Assembly: GCA_027604705.1 (NCBI GenBank)
Contig: JADHYV010000039.1
Location: 124,001-188,000 of the forward strand
DNA length: 64,000 nt
Direction: 5' to 3'
From: Allomyces arbusculus
Lineage: Eukaryota; Blastocladiomycota; Blastocladiomycetes; Blastocladiales; Blastocladiaceae
Of the stretch, positions 35,475 to 45,990 are shown piece after piece (the stretch's first letter is position 1; each line of letters starts with the position of its first letter). The notes under the pieces were generated by a model. The model was not told the DNA's origin. It ran no database searches and saw only the letters and a list, made by a program, of their open reading frames with translations. The position numbers were made by a program, and so were the translations under genes.

Positions 35475-35623
35475 AGTGGTGGTGGCGGTGCCATGGTTGT
35501 ACAGCGAAAGCAAAGTGGAATGAATTGGTTTGTTGCCTAGTTCGCTGCGGACGCTGCTAAAAGCACCAGGATGCAATACAGGAGAAAGCAAAACAATTTG
35601 TATGCGCGCAAAAAACACCATTT

Positions 35624-37229
35624 TTACAGCTCCTCCTTCAGCTTCTCCTCGGCTACCTCGGCCTCGTCCGTCTCGGCCACACCAAACGCCTCCTGGAACG
35701 TGCGCAGGATATTCGCGCGCGTCGCAAACAAGTCCTTCTTGGCCTGCACGACAGTCTCATCCTTGAGCAACTTCTGCAGCCGCGCCGACTCCTTGGCCAG
35801 GTACTCGTCCCCCTTGGCGACCACCTTTTCCATGGCCTTGACATACAACGCCGTCGTCTTATCCTTGGCATCCGTCATCTTGTTCTTGATCTCCTTCAAC
35901 GCGGCGGCCCGGTCCTCGGCATTCATGAACGCGCGCACGTGGCCGGCCATACTGTCGAGGACACCGGCCGCCGCGTTCAGTGCACCACCAGCGGAGCGGT
36001 GCGTGCCGGCATTCGCGTTGAGGAACTCGACAAAGTCGGCCTCGTCGCGACCGCCCTCGTAGGCGACGGGCGCCTTGTCCTTGCCCGCGGGGAAGAACTT
36101 GATCGTCGGATAACCCTGCACGCCAAACCGTTCGCCGAGGTCCGGGTGCGCGGTCGCGTCGACATTGGCGATCACGACATTGGGTTCGGTCGCAAACGTC
36201 TTGGCGAGCTTTTCGTAGGTCGGCTTGAGGTTCTTGCAGTGGCCGCACCCTGTCGCAATTTGAGTGAGATGATGAGAATAGAGGGTAGAGAGCACGGTCG
36301 GGCAAGGAATGAAGACGTACACGGCGCCGTGAACGTGACGAGAACGTGCTTGGCCGGGTCCATGACAATCTCGTCAAACGTCGACGAGGTCAGCGTGGTC
36401 ACGTCGGTCGGCACCTTCTTGATGCGTGCGTTGATCGCTACCCGTCATGGAACGAGCAAATAGGTCAGCAATCGGGAACAGGCGTATCCGTAACGCAGCA
36501 TCAACGTACAGGTCTTGTCCTTGATGTACGACGCGAGATCCTCGAGCGATCGACCGCCCTGGTAGTCCTCGGGCGTCGTGGAGCCCTTAGGGAACCACTT
36601 CAGCGTCGGGAAGCCTGGAGGCAAAGCAGACATGCTATTAAAAAAGAGTAGATGGTTGGATGAACATCGGACAAGGAAGCGGAACCGTACCCTGCACGCC
36701 AAAACGCGTCCCGAGCTCGCGGTGCGCGTCGGCATCGACTTTGGCAATGACAAGGTCCTTGGTCGCGTGCTTGAAGACGGTGCCGAGCTCCTCGTACGTC
36801 TGGACGGGGAGATGATGGACGTGATCAGCAAAAAATTCATCAAAGACAAGACAGCACGAATCATACCGGAGCAAGCGCTAGGTGGGATCAAACCGGAAAC
36901 AGACGTCGGAGTAAGCAGAACAACCACGTCAACGCGACGCGAATCCAAATCACCGGTAAGCGACCGCCAAACGAATAACGCGACGACGTACACTTGCAGT
37001 GACCACACCCTACATCGCGACAGCAGTCAAGTTAGATCCAAATTGGCCACTTTGATCACGTCGTGTGACTTGAACACGAGCACGCACAGGGCGCGTAGAA
37101 TTCGACGAGCGCATGCTTGTCGCCCGAGATGATCGAATCGAAGTTGGCGGGCGTCAGGTCGACAACTTCGGCCGTGACGACGACGAGGATCGCAAAGAGC
37201 AGGGCGAGAATGGAGCGCGTGGCTGTCAT
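35624..37229 (-). CDS. Protein disulfide isomerase, two thioredoxin domains plus ERp29-like C-domain
   Basis: ER oxidoreductase of 375 residues that forms and rearranges disulfides in secretory proteins. Seven minus-strand exons: 37229..37088, 37009..36992, 36877..36867, 36799..36691, 36614..36510, 36437..36321, 36249..35624. Exons 2 and 3 are microexons of 18 and 11 nt; only this path yields W-CGHC-KSLAPTYEELG. A signal peptide covers residues 1-20. Domain a has CGHC at about 49-52, domain a' has CGHC at about 169-172 (CGHCKNLKPTYEKL), and each carries the GVQG-F/Y-PT cis-Pro segment. Residues about 270-370 resemble the helical ERp29c/D domain. The protein ends KEEL, an ER-retrieval signal of the H/KDEL type. 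Architecture matches fungal Erp38/Tigga-type PDIs. Divergent from GCN5 over 283 bases. Confidence 0.94.
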
Positions 37230-37512
37230 GATGGCTGGATATCAGGTGTCCGTGCTGCTGCCGTGAGCGGGATGCTGTTGCTGCTAATGCTTGCAGGCGG
37301 AGTCCTGACGGGCACGACGTGAGCAAAAGCGCGCGGCCGTTGATGGTCGAGAGCGGGCCGAAGCAGCAGAAGAGATTGGTGGCGAGTTGGCCAGGCGTTG
37401 GAGTTTTCGTGTCTTTGCAACGTGTCAATCACGTGGCATGCCGCAGAGCTTATCTGTCTCGCACGTCCCACGGCCACGTCGATCGCTCCTCTTCCCTCCC
37501 CACCGAATAAAT
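37230..37512. promoter_or_regulatory. Shared divergent promoter of PDI and GCN5
   Basis: Only 283 bases separate the two start codons. The GCN5 side ends in an AT-rich stretch (aataaatatg) right at the ATG. Both genes must be driven from this interval. Confidence 0.6.
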
Positions 37513-39300
37513 ATGTCGTCCAACAGCCCGCCACGCCCATCCACGGCGCCCGCGACTGGCAGCAATCCGCTCAAGCGCAAGGGATCCGACGACTCGACCG
37601 ACCTTGACCCATCCGCCGCCTCCACCACCTCGGCGCGCGACCGCCATGCCGACAACCCCTCGAGCGCCAAGCGCGCCAAGCTGGCCACGAGCCCGCAACG
37701 CCCGCTGGCATCATCACCACGGCGCACCTTGACCAGCGCAGGCTCGCCGCGCGCTGACCCGCCACCGCCGCGCCCGATTCTTGATGGCGGATTGACCACG
37801 TCGCCGTCGCGCGCCGATGGGACGGTGGGAGCCGGGTCGACACCGGCGTCGCCCACAGCAGCGTCACGGCCCGCGCTGACCACCATGACGACGACGAACC
37901 GGTCCGACGGCGATTCCGCACCATCAAACTCGACCTTATCCATCGACGCGCCACCGGATTCGTCGAATTGCACCGACGGGGCTGCAGCAGCACCATCCGC
38001 ACCACCGGCACCCGCCAAGGTCCCTTACCTGCCGCCACCCGGCGTGCACGCGATCCCCGTCGAGCAGCTGATCAAGCCCTGCAGCAAGGGCATGTCGCCG
38101 GCCGTCCAAGAAGAGCGTGACGGGATCATTGAATTCAAGGTGGTCGTCAACGACGGCACGCCCGAGAGCACAATGCTCTTGACCGGTTTGAAAAACATTT
38201 TCCAGCGGCAACTGCCCAAGATGCCGCGCGAGTACATTGGCAAGCTCGTCTACGACCGGTCGCACGTGTCGCTGTGCCTGCTGCGCAAAGCCGACCCGCC
38301 GGCGGTCCTCGGCGGGATTTGCTACAAGCCGTTCTTCAACCGCAAGTTTGCCGAGATTGTGTTTTGCGCGATCACGGGCACCGAGCAGGTCAAGGGCTAC
38401 GGATCGCACTTGATGAACCATCTCAAGGACCACGTCATGGCCACGGGCGACTTGCGCTACTTTTTGACCTATGCCGATAATTATGCGATTGGTTATTTCC
38501 GGAAACAAGGGTTCACGACCGACATTACGCTCGACAAGGCCATTTGGATGGGGTACATCAAGGACTACGAGGGCGGCACGATCATGCAGTGCACGATGGT
38601 ACCGAAAGTCAAGTACCTGAGTGTCTACCAGACGCTCAAGCAGCAGAAGGAGGTGCTCTACCGCCGCATCTTTGAAGTGTCGCGGTCGAACCTCGTCTAC
38701 CCGGGGCTCAAGGTGTTCAAGGAGAAGGGGATCAAGGAGATCGACCCGATGACGATTCCGGGCGTGCGTACGTATTTTGCAGTGCTTTTCTTTTTTAGCC
38801 TGAGATCTAGAACATGTTGATTCACGAACTTTTCTCGTAGCCGAATCCGGATGGACGCCTGAGCTCTCGCGCGAGCGGTCCAAGAAGGCCAAGTCGCCGC
38901 TCTACGTACTCTTTATGCAGCTGCTCGACGACATGCGCAGCCACCCGAACGCGTGGCCGTTCCTCGAGCCCGTCGACGGGAACCAGGTCAAGGACTACTA
39001 CGACGTGATCAAGGAGCCCATGGGTCCGTTCTCCACTCCTTCCCGCCTCGCTGGGGGCTCCCGGCACGCGACTGACCGGTTGGCCCTTTCCCAACAGACC
39101 TGCGCACGCTCGAGACGCACATCGAGTCGGACCATTACAAGTCGATTGGCGAGTTTACGCACGACGTGAAAAAGATCTTCAACAACTGCCGCCAGTACAA
39201 TGACCCGTCGACGACCTATTTCAAGTCGGCCAACCGTCTCGAGACGTTCTTCCACGACCGGCTCAAGGTGCTGCTCGAACGCGACAACACGGGGCTATGA
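37513..39300 (+). CDS. GCN5: Histone acetyltransferase GCN5 (SAGA catalytic subunit)
   Basis: Lysine acetyltransferase acting on histone H3 as part of SAGA/ADA. Three exons: 37513..38767, 38841..39023, 39098..39300, product 546 residues; both junctions phase 1. The first about 170 residues are disordered Ser/Thr/Pro-rich. The GNAT domain follows: [14 protein letters not shown], catalytic Glu in FAEIVFCAI, acetyl-CoA loop [25 protein letters not shown] and [13 protein letters not shown]. The bromodomain is C-terminal ([19 protein letters not shown], then [11 protein letters not shown]). The second intron splits the bromodomain at KEPM-DLRTLE. No PCAF N-terminal domain, as in fungal GCN5. Confidence 0.97.
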
Positions 39301-39521
39301 GCGGAAGGGGAGCGGCCCACCGTGTATATTTCTTGAAGGGATATAAATACATAGCTCGCCTTGGCAACGCCATGATAGAGAGGGAGGGGGGGGGGGGGGT
39401 GGAGTCGGAGCAGGGGTCATCTGGGCAATCAATCAGCACGGGCGATAATAAATACGGCATGACACAACAAACCACGATCTAAAAACAAAACGAATGCAAG
39501 GATACAGTTGGGGACGCTCGC
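39301..39521. other. Convergent 3' region of GCN5 and the Cdc20-like gene
   Basis: A 221-base spacer between two converging stops. It holds a 14-base G run, an aataaatac stretch at about 39447 that could act as a plus-strand polyadenylation signal, and otherwise nothing recognisable. Confidence 0.5.
39386..39399 (+). repeat. Homopolymer run of 14 G
   Basis: An uninterrupted G run 86 bases downstream of the GCN5 stop codon. Such runs are prone to slippage and to sequencing error, so the exact length is uncertain. A C run of similar length lies at 59399. Confidence 0.9.
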
Positions 39522-41529
39522 TCAATACCCGAGTGCATGGCCGGTTCCGGCTGCGACGACTTCGAACCGTGCGTGGTTGGGCTGCGAGAGACCCGACACA
39601 ATGACCGGTTCGACGGTCGACTGCCACGACCCAAACGGCGACGGCGACGGTGACGGCGACGGCGGTAGGGTGCCTGTGCTCGACTCGACGGCGGTTGCGG
39701 CCGCAAGCGGCCATGGCGGCTCGTACTCGGTGTCGTCGCCGTCACCGGCGCGCACACCACGCCCACCGTCCAAATCCATTGCTGGAGCTGGTGCTGGCTG
39801 AGGTGTCTCATCGTCCGCGGCCATTTCGGACGACGCGTGCGGCACCGCCGCCATCCACGGTCGATACCCGTCGACCACACGCATGGGCGGTGCCATCATC
39901 TCATTCCTCCTCGCATCGCAATCACGAACACGCCACAACTTGACGTTCTCGTCCGGCGCGGCCGTGGCCAGCCGCATCCCACTCGGCGCGATCGCAGCCG
40001 ACATGACGGGCCCATCGTGCGCGTACTCGTTGTGCCATTGCGGGCGCAGCGACGGAAACTCGTACCCGGCAAGAAACGAGCCAGGCTGTGGCCGCGTCCA
40101 AGTAGGTGCTTTCGGCGGCGGCGGGGTATGGTGCGAAGCGAGTAAGAGCTGGTCGTCGGGCCCGAACGTGAGCGCAGTGGTGCGTAGAGACGGGTGGGTG
40201 AAAGTTGCAACGGTTTCGCGCGTCGCGAGGGTCCATGCGACAAGGAGGCTGCCGGAGCTGTTCGAGCAGGCTATGGACGGAGAATTCGTGATGAATTTGG
40301 GCGCAGAGAATCGAGGAAAATAAATACGTACCAAGCGCGATCAAATTGTTTTGCCACGGGCACCACGCGACACTGTCGATTTGGGTCGCGCCGTATTCGG
40401 CAGCGGAAATCCAAGCGAGCGCCCGGTCGGTGCGGCGCAAGTCCCAGAGCGCGAGTTCCTCGCGAGTAGCCGTGGCCAGGTGCACCTCCTTGTCGGGCGC
40501 AAACTGGACGTGCATGGCCGGTCCCGACGGCGGTTTCGTCGTCTGGAATGGCGACGGCGGGACTTGCAGTGCCAGCTTCTCGCGCATCCCGCTCCACCGC
40601 TCATCCCACAACTTGACGGCCCCTGTTGCGTCGCCTGTTGCGAGATAGCGTGCAGTCCAGTCCATGGCATGAATCGCAGACTGGGTCTCGTTCGCCGTAA
40701 CGAATCTCGTGCGCGTCTGCGAGTCCACGTCGTACATGTTGAGCGACCCGTGCGCCGTGGCTATCGCCAAAGTCGACCCGGCCGGGTGAAATGCAACGGC
40801 CGAGACGTGTGGCCGGTCGGGCAAGCCCGGATCGAGCGCATGGACGGTGCCGTGGTCCCAGAGGTAAGCCCGGTCGCCGAGCGCAATGGCGAGCACGTTG
40901 TGCGCGCTCCAGGCGACGCGGTTTGGACCGAGGTCGGCGGCAAATCCGGGCGCGTCGAGAATCTTGCAGGGATTGCTCGCGAGATGGCCCATTACGTGCG
41001 GCGTGACGCCGTCGGGGAGGGCCAAGTGCGTGAATGGGGAGAAGGTGGGTTCCGGGTCCAGCAACGGCCAGAGGTCGGGACTGGGGCGAGCAGGCTGGGC
41101 CATGATCTGGTGCACGACACTGGCTCGGTCGTGCGGGGTTGGCTTGTGGAAACGGATGGGTGCAACGCGCGCGTCATTGTCGTCCCGGAAGCCCAGCACG
41201 TCCATGAGCACGGGCACTTTGCGGAGCAACGAGTCCATATCCTTGCCACATGATGGGAACACGGCCGGCCTGCTGGGGGTACTTGGCCGATCGCTCGGCG
41301 CTCGCGGTGCCAGCCCGTGATGGTGCGCCGCAGCGTCCACCGGCAACCGTGCCTTGATCAGGGCACGCGCTGGGCTTGCCGACAGGGTTGCCGCAGGCGA
41401 ATAGGGTGGTCGCAGCGCGTCAAGCATGGCCGAGCGCGGGGCAAGCCGGCGCTGGCGGCGCACGATGCGATTCAAGTCGCTACGTCGCACCACCGGCATC
41501 GGCGGATGGCCGCTTGGGCCGCTCGACAT
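39522..41529 (-). CDS. Divergent Cdc20/Cdh1-like WD40 protein (possible APC/C activator)
   Basis: WD40 propeller protein of 648 residues. Exons on the minus strand: 41529..40332 and 40270..39522, phase 1. The propeller entry segment KILDAPGF then NRVAWSAHNVLAIALG-DRAYLWD matches the Cdc20/Fizzy/Cdh1 family signature. Further blades follow: VSAVAFHPAGSTLAIATAHG, YLATGDATGAVKLWDERW, VAWCPWQNNLIALG, and NEYAHDGPVMS with LATAAPDENVKLWRV. Activators of the anaphase-promoting complex normally carry an N-terminal C-box (DR-F/Y-IP) and a C-terminal Ile-Arg; neither is evident. The chain ends HALGY, after a Pro/Ser-rich insert of about 100 residues. It could be a specialised (for example meiotic, Ama1-like) activator or a relative that has lost APC/C binding. 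Confidence 0.7.
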
Positions 41530-41815
41530 GGCGGACGCAGCGGCGGGTTTGCACGCAACGTGGGTGCGATTGGTCGCTTCGTGCGTGCAGCGTGTTGTCG
41601 TGGTGCCGTCGTCGTCGACGCTGTGCAGATGGTCGGAAGCGGCGGCGACAGGCCGACGTCGAAGTGCGGTTGGCCGCCATGCACGCGTGTTTGCGTCAGT
41701 GCTCGCCGCTTGTCAAGACGGCAACAGCAACGAACGACAAATCACGGCGGCACGGCATCGCGACCAAGCACGAGCACTTGCTGCATTTTCTGCCATCGCA
41801 ACGAATACCCGCACC
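41530..41815. promoter_or_regulatory. Shared divergent promoter of the Cdc20-like and LRR genes
   Basis: A 286-base gap between two divergent start codons. The plus-strand frame is open upstream of 41816, but the first ATG in good context (caccATGa) is at 41816, so I treat the upstream part as promoter and 5' UTR. Confidence 0.5.
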
Positions 41816-43516
41816 ATGACCGACACGCCCGCCAGCGGCCTTGTGCAACCGTGCCTTACGCTCGCCAAATTGCCGACGCCGGTTCTCGCCTGCCTTGCCG
41901 AGCTGCTCGCCGACCTCGACCGTGTCGCCCTGCTGCACCTCGCGCTCGTTGCACCTCCCCTGTTTGCACCCTGCCTGCGTGTCGCCATTCGCATGTCCCG
42001 CCGAATGCACTTCAGCCGCTTTTCCGAAGAACGGCACCGTGCAGATCAGCCTTTGGATGCCCAAGTTCGCCTCTCGCCTCGGCTCCTTGGCCATTTCCAT
42101 GCCACTGAGATCCAACCCAAGTGCTTTCACTGGTCGCTGATCCTGCCACTGCGTGCGGCCGACCGTTCGCTGTTGCTCTTGCCACAACCCATTGCCTCCG
42201 CCTCCTCGTCCATCGCTGCCAGTCGCCGCTGGTCGCTGTTGAATGTGCCGCTTGCGCAGATCCGAACCTTTACGCTCTTTGAAGGCGCTCCGTTCCTTGT
42301 TACTCCGCCGCTTTGCCGTAATCTCTCTGTCGAAGGCGATGTACCGTGGCACGATCTTGCATTCCCGCCAACCATTTCCTCGCTGTCGCTCGAGTACATT
42401 ACGGTCCGACCCGAGTGCATTGCCGTGCTCTCGCAACCATTCCCCAACCTGCGCACCCTGTTATTTCTGGACGTGGCCCCCGACGAGGGCGATGAAAATA
42501 CGTGCAAATCGGTTAATTTGCTCTTGGCCAATCACATTCCGCCGACTGTGACGACGCTCATCTTGCAATCGAGCAGCGTTCAAATGCCCACCGACGCGGT
42601 GATGCCGGCACTCGCGCAGGTCATCCCCCAGCTCCCATCGCTGGTGTCGCTCCAGCTCGTCGGATTCGATCCGGTCCATGTTGATGCAGTGATGGCCACG
42701 TTGCCGCGCGACGGGTTCCCTAAACTTGCTTTGAGCCTTAATGTCTTTGATGAAGATCATGTCGCTGCCCTTGAACGCGTCGCCAAGTCTCTCCCAGCCA
42801 CGGTTGGCTCATTCAATTTTGACCTGATGTTTGGCATGGGCGACTACGTTGTGAACTCGGTGCGCCATTTTGTCGCGCGCATTCCGCTGGCCGCACGCAA
42901 TCTCAGCGTGCGTCTTCCAGTTTGGGACGGGTCGCTCTTCCAGACCATTCCCTTCTCGCCCACGCTCACTTCACTCAAACTCACGACGGGAACGAGGATG
43001 GATCACTGTCTTGGTTTCGATGACTTGGTCAACCGGCTCCCCACCACTCTCACGCACTTGACCATTTCCTCGTGGATGCTCCACTCCACGCTCACTGCCC
43101 GCTCCAACTTGGCGCGCCGCTTTCCGCCTCGGCTCATCGAGCTGAAACTCATTGAGTGCGAATTGGTGGACACCAACCTCGTCCATTTCCAGTGGCCATC
43201 GTCGCTCTTGCATCTCGACTTGCGCAGCAACTTCCTCGCACGGTTGCCGCTGACGTTGCCCTGTGACCTGCGCACGCTCGTACTGAGCCGAAATTTGGCC
43301 CTCAATGACGATGGGTTCCATGCCGCTGTGCTCCCCACCTCGCTCCGCATGCTCGATTTAGCGGGGACTAAAGTTGGTGATGGTGCTGCTGCTGCACTGC
43401 TCGACCGCATGCCCGAGCGGTCTGCAAGGCGCCGCATGCAGGTACACATCAGGCGGACGGCCATGTCTTCGACGGCACGGAAGCAGCTGCGGGCCAAGTT
43501 TGTGGTTTTCGAGTGA
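41816..43516 (+). CDS. F-box-like, leucine-rich-repeat protein
   Basis: Single-exon gene of 566 residues with no intron. Residues about 13-50 (LTLAKLPTPVLACLAELLAD-LDRVALLHLAL) resemble an F-box: a short Leu/Pro-rich helix pair at the N-terminus. The rest is built of irregular leucine-rich repeats: FPPTISSLSLEYI, FPNLRTLLFLDV, IPPTVTTLILQSS, FSPTLTSLKLTTG, LPTTLTHLTISSW, FPPRLIELKLIEC, WPSSLLHLDLRSN, LPTSLRMLDLAG. Units of the P-x-x-L-x-x-L-x-L type are typical of large lineage-specific families in zoosporic fungi (general knowledge; family size is not checkable here). F-box/LRR proteins usually select substrates for SCF ubiquitin ligases, but substrate and partners are unknown. Confidence 0.75.
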   Translation: MTDTPASGLVQPCLTLAKLPTPVLACLAELLADLDRVALLHLALVAPPLFAPCLRVAIRMSRRMHFSRFSEERHRADQPLDAQVRLSPRLLGHFHATEIQPKCFHWSLILPLRAADRSLLLLPQPIASASSSIAASRRWSLLNVPLAQIRTFTLFEGAPFLVTPPLCRNLSVEGDVPWHDLAFPPTISSLSLEYITVRPECIAVLSQPFPNLRTLLFLDVAPDEGDENTCKSVNLLLANHIPPTVTTLILQSSSVQMPTDAVMPALAQVIPQLPSLVSLQLVGFDPVHVDAVMATLPRDGFPKLALSLNVFDEDHVAALERVAKSLPATVGSFNFDLMFGMGDYVVNSVRHFVARIPLAARNLSVRLPVWDGSLFQTIPFSPTLTSLKLTTGTRMDHCLGFDDLVNRLPTTLTHLTISSWMLHSTLTARSNLARRFPPRLIELKLIECELVDTNLVHFQWPSSLLHLDLRSNFLARLPLTLPCDLRTLVLSRNLALNDDGFHAAVLPTSLRMLDLAGTKVGDGAAAALLDRMPERSARRRMQVHIRRTAMSSTARKQLRAKFVVFE

Positions 43517-44730
43517 CAGTTTGTCGTTCGTGGTTGTGTGCGAAGTTTGACTTTTCCTTGTTTCAACGTGATTTGCCATTATGTACAGCTCTGAGTCTTT
43601 TATATCACTTGCAGGACCCGTTCTGCTCGGACAGCCCTCCACCAGTCGATGGACGAGTTCGTGCTGTTTCTCGTTTGCCACTTTATCCAGCGTTCGTTTG
43701 CTTATTGTCAAAGTTTGCCCGCGACCATATACCTGTTAGCTTGCACCTGACCTCTCTGCGCTGCATCTAAGCTTGTGGTACGTATGGAAGAAGATACACC
43801 ATTGCCGACGAGGGGCTCCCTTTGGACCCCTGCAATCGTCAGTCTTTCAAACTTCGAGACTGCACGCACCTTTGTGCTGTTTCATGTCATCAAGCTGAAC
43901 CAGTGGGCATTCCATGGCTGAAACAAATATCCGTCACTTTCATGAGCAGAGAGTATGGGCCCGCTGTAAAACATGTTTACCTACTCTGTTCTTCGATGCT
44001 GCAGTAAACTTGGAGTCTGGCGATTGTGCCACAATCAACGCTTAACACGGGTGATGTCCATTGACCTGCAGGACCAAATCTGGAGTTGCTTCAGTGCAAA
44101 CTTGGCGATGCCCTACGCTAGGGACGATTTGTGGAGTGCTTTCGATCTCCTTATTCCATTTGCATTTGCAAATTTGAATCGTCTGTCACAGGTCAAGGGC
44201 ACGTGCCATTCATATATCGCCTCACCCGCCCTCCCTGGACGATTTGGATCAACTCCTTGAATGCTCGCCTTGCATTTAGTCTTCCGACATGCGGCCATGC
44301 AGGCCGCGCACGATGTTACGTTGACACCCGACAAGCTACGCGTGCGGCCGTCGTCAACTTGGTGATGCTTGCTGGAAATGATTCGGATCCTGGGCTCAGC
44401 CACAAGCGGCTGCTGGCAAGTCGACACGCTGTTGCCGGCAAGTCTACAAGCGGTACTGTCGCACATGCTGCTGACGACCAAGAAGTGAAATGGGCCCCGA
44501 CCTCGCTTACTGCACGCGTGAGCAAAATCTCTTCATCAAGCGGTATTGGCGGCCGGAAACGCTGCTCGAGCGCGTGCGCGAGTGCCGCGGAAAGGCGCTG
44601 ACTGCCGGTGCTGGTCCCCCGAATGGCCGTGTCCATGATGGCAAAAGCGCCGTTGCACTCCAAAAACCAAACACAATTTCACCTATGTACAGGGCGTCGC
44701 CCACGCCCACGCTCTGACTTCACGCCCAAC
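43517..44730. other. Unexplained 1.2-kb region
   Basis: No gene is confidently supported. The stretch 43517-44250 is markedly more AT-rich than neighbouring DNA and has stops in all frames. On the minus strand, 44663-44316 has an open frame with normal codon use (MDTAIRG, ALAHALEQRF, PLDEEILLTRA) that could be a small exon ending at a gtgagc donor. Further down, a second frame includes a Cys-rich SCAACMAACRKTKC stretch resembling half of a zinc cluster. These may be remnants of a decayed gene or a short multi-exon gene I cannot assemble. Confidence 0.3.
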
Positions 44731-45754
44731 TCAATCCTCGTCACTGCCTACTGACTCGACCTTACACTCGTCCATTTCCTCCTGCCCACCCACGGCACCC
44801 CCGTCTCCGTCGGGCGCGGCAGGACTGGCCTCGTCGCTGCCATTGCCCACCAGGTCCGAATCCGCCGCAGGCGTCGTGAAATGCAAGTGCTTGATCAGGT
44901 AATCGCACATGTGCCGCGGCGCCCACATGGCCGCTTCTTTCACGGGGAACATGGCCGTTGTCCCGTTCTTTAGGAGAAACACGGCATGCATTTCCGACTC
45001 GCCCGTATGCGGGTCCGGCACGTCCTCGAACCCATGGACGTGGTCAATGTCGGCCTCAGTGAAACGCGGCGCGAGGGGCGCACCGCCCGCCATTCCGGCG
45101 TCGCTGTCGGGTGGGACGAGGTGCGCGGCAGTGCCCGCCGCGTTGGCGCCGACGTGGCGCGAAGCAGTGGCCGACCGTCGCCGGCGCTGGAAATAGGGCA
45201 TACGAGCAGACGGGGCGTGTTAGGGGACCGGTGGTCGGCGAGCATCGACGACCAATCGCAACGCGAACCTTTGGTGGGCCAACTTCAATCACTTGAATGT
45301 CTTCGCCGTCTTCGTCGTCGCCATTGTCCACGAGGTCGATAGGCGCATTCGCCGCGGTTGGCGGCGCATCCACGGAGATCGCACTTGCCGGCACCAGAGC
45401 AGCGTCCAATGCGTCGTCGTCGAGACCCGCGCCGGGTGAGCGTGCCCCTCCTCGCTCTCGTTCCCTGGCCTCAATCTCGGCGAGCCTGGCCTCGACGCGT
45501 TGAGCAACCTCGTACCAATAATCAGCAATCAGATTGATCCCAACAATGTCCGACTCGTGCACCCACGTCGGGTCGTCGTAGCCGGTCCACTTGACGCTGT
45601 ACTGGTATCCGCCGCGGTCCTTGTCGGGACGGTGATCGACGAGAGCGTCGACCTGGTACGTGCCGTCGTCGCTGCTGGACTTGGTTTTTTTGGTGGAGCG
45701 GGTCGACGACGTCGAGGTCGCCTTGCGCTTTCGTGTGGATGCCCGAGTCGACAT
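44731..45754 (-). CDS. HP1-like protein: chromodomain plus chromoshadow domain
   Basis: Heterochromatin protein of 313 residues. Exons on the minus strand: 45754..45269 and 45186..44731, phase 0. The N-terminus is Lys/Ser/Arg-rich. A chromodomain spans about 33-85 (TYQVDALVDHR, YSVKWTGYDDPTWVHESDI, LIADYW) with the aromatic Tyr/Trp positions used to bind methylated H3K9. An acidic hinge (NGDDEDGEDIQ) follows. The C-terminal domain at about 204-270 (FTEADIDHVHGFEDV, EMHAVFLLKNG, CDYLIKHLHF) fits a chromoshadow domain, the dimerisation module specific to HP1/Swi6. The intron donor is gttcgc, weaker than most in this window; the frame requires an intron. The tail is acidic. Confidence 0.85.
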
Positions 45755-45990
45755 GTTGGCGGGTGTTGAATTCTTCGCTGAGCGTGCAGGGTGCGCGTAG
45801 TCGCGGGCGCTGGAAACTGGAACTTGGCCAAGGGGACTCGGTCGCGTGCGGAGTTGTGAAGCCAACTAACTGTGATGCGGGACGCTCTAACTTGGTTGTC
45901 TGTGATGTGGAGGCACTTTCGAAATGACTCGCTCGACCACGAATGAAGGAGCAAAGGCGCAAATTTGTCACTTACATTCGCAGCTTTCAT
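45755..45990. other. Spacer between ASDURF-like 3' end and HP1-like start
   Basis: A 236-base interval between two minus-strand genes. It should carry the HP1-like promoter. Nothing else is recognised. Confidence 0.5.
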
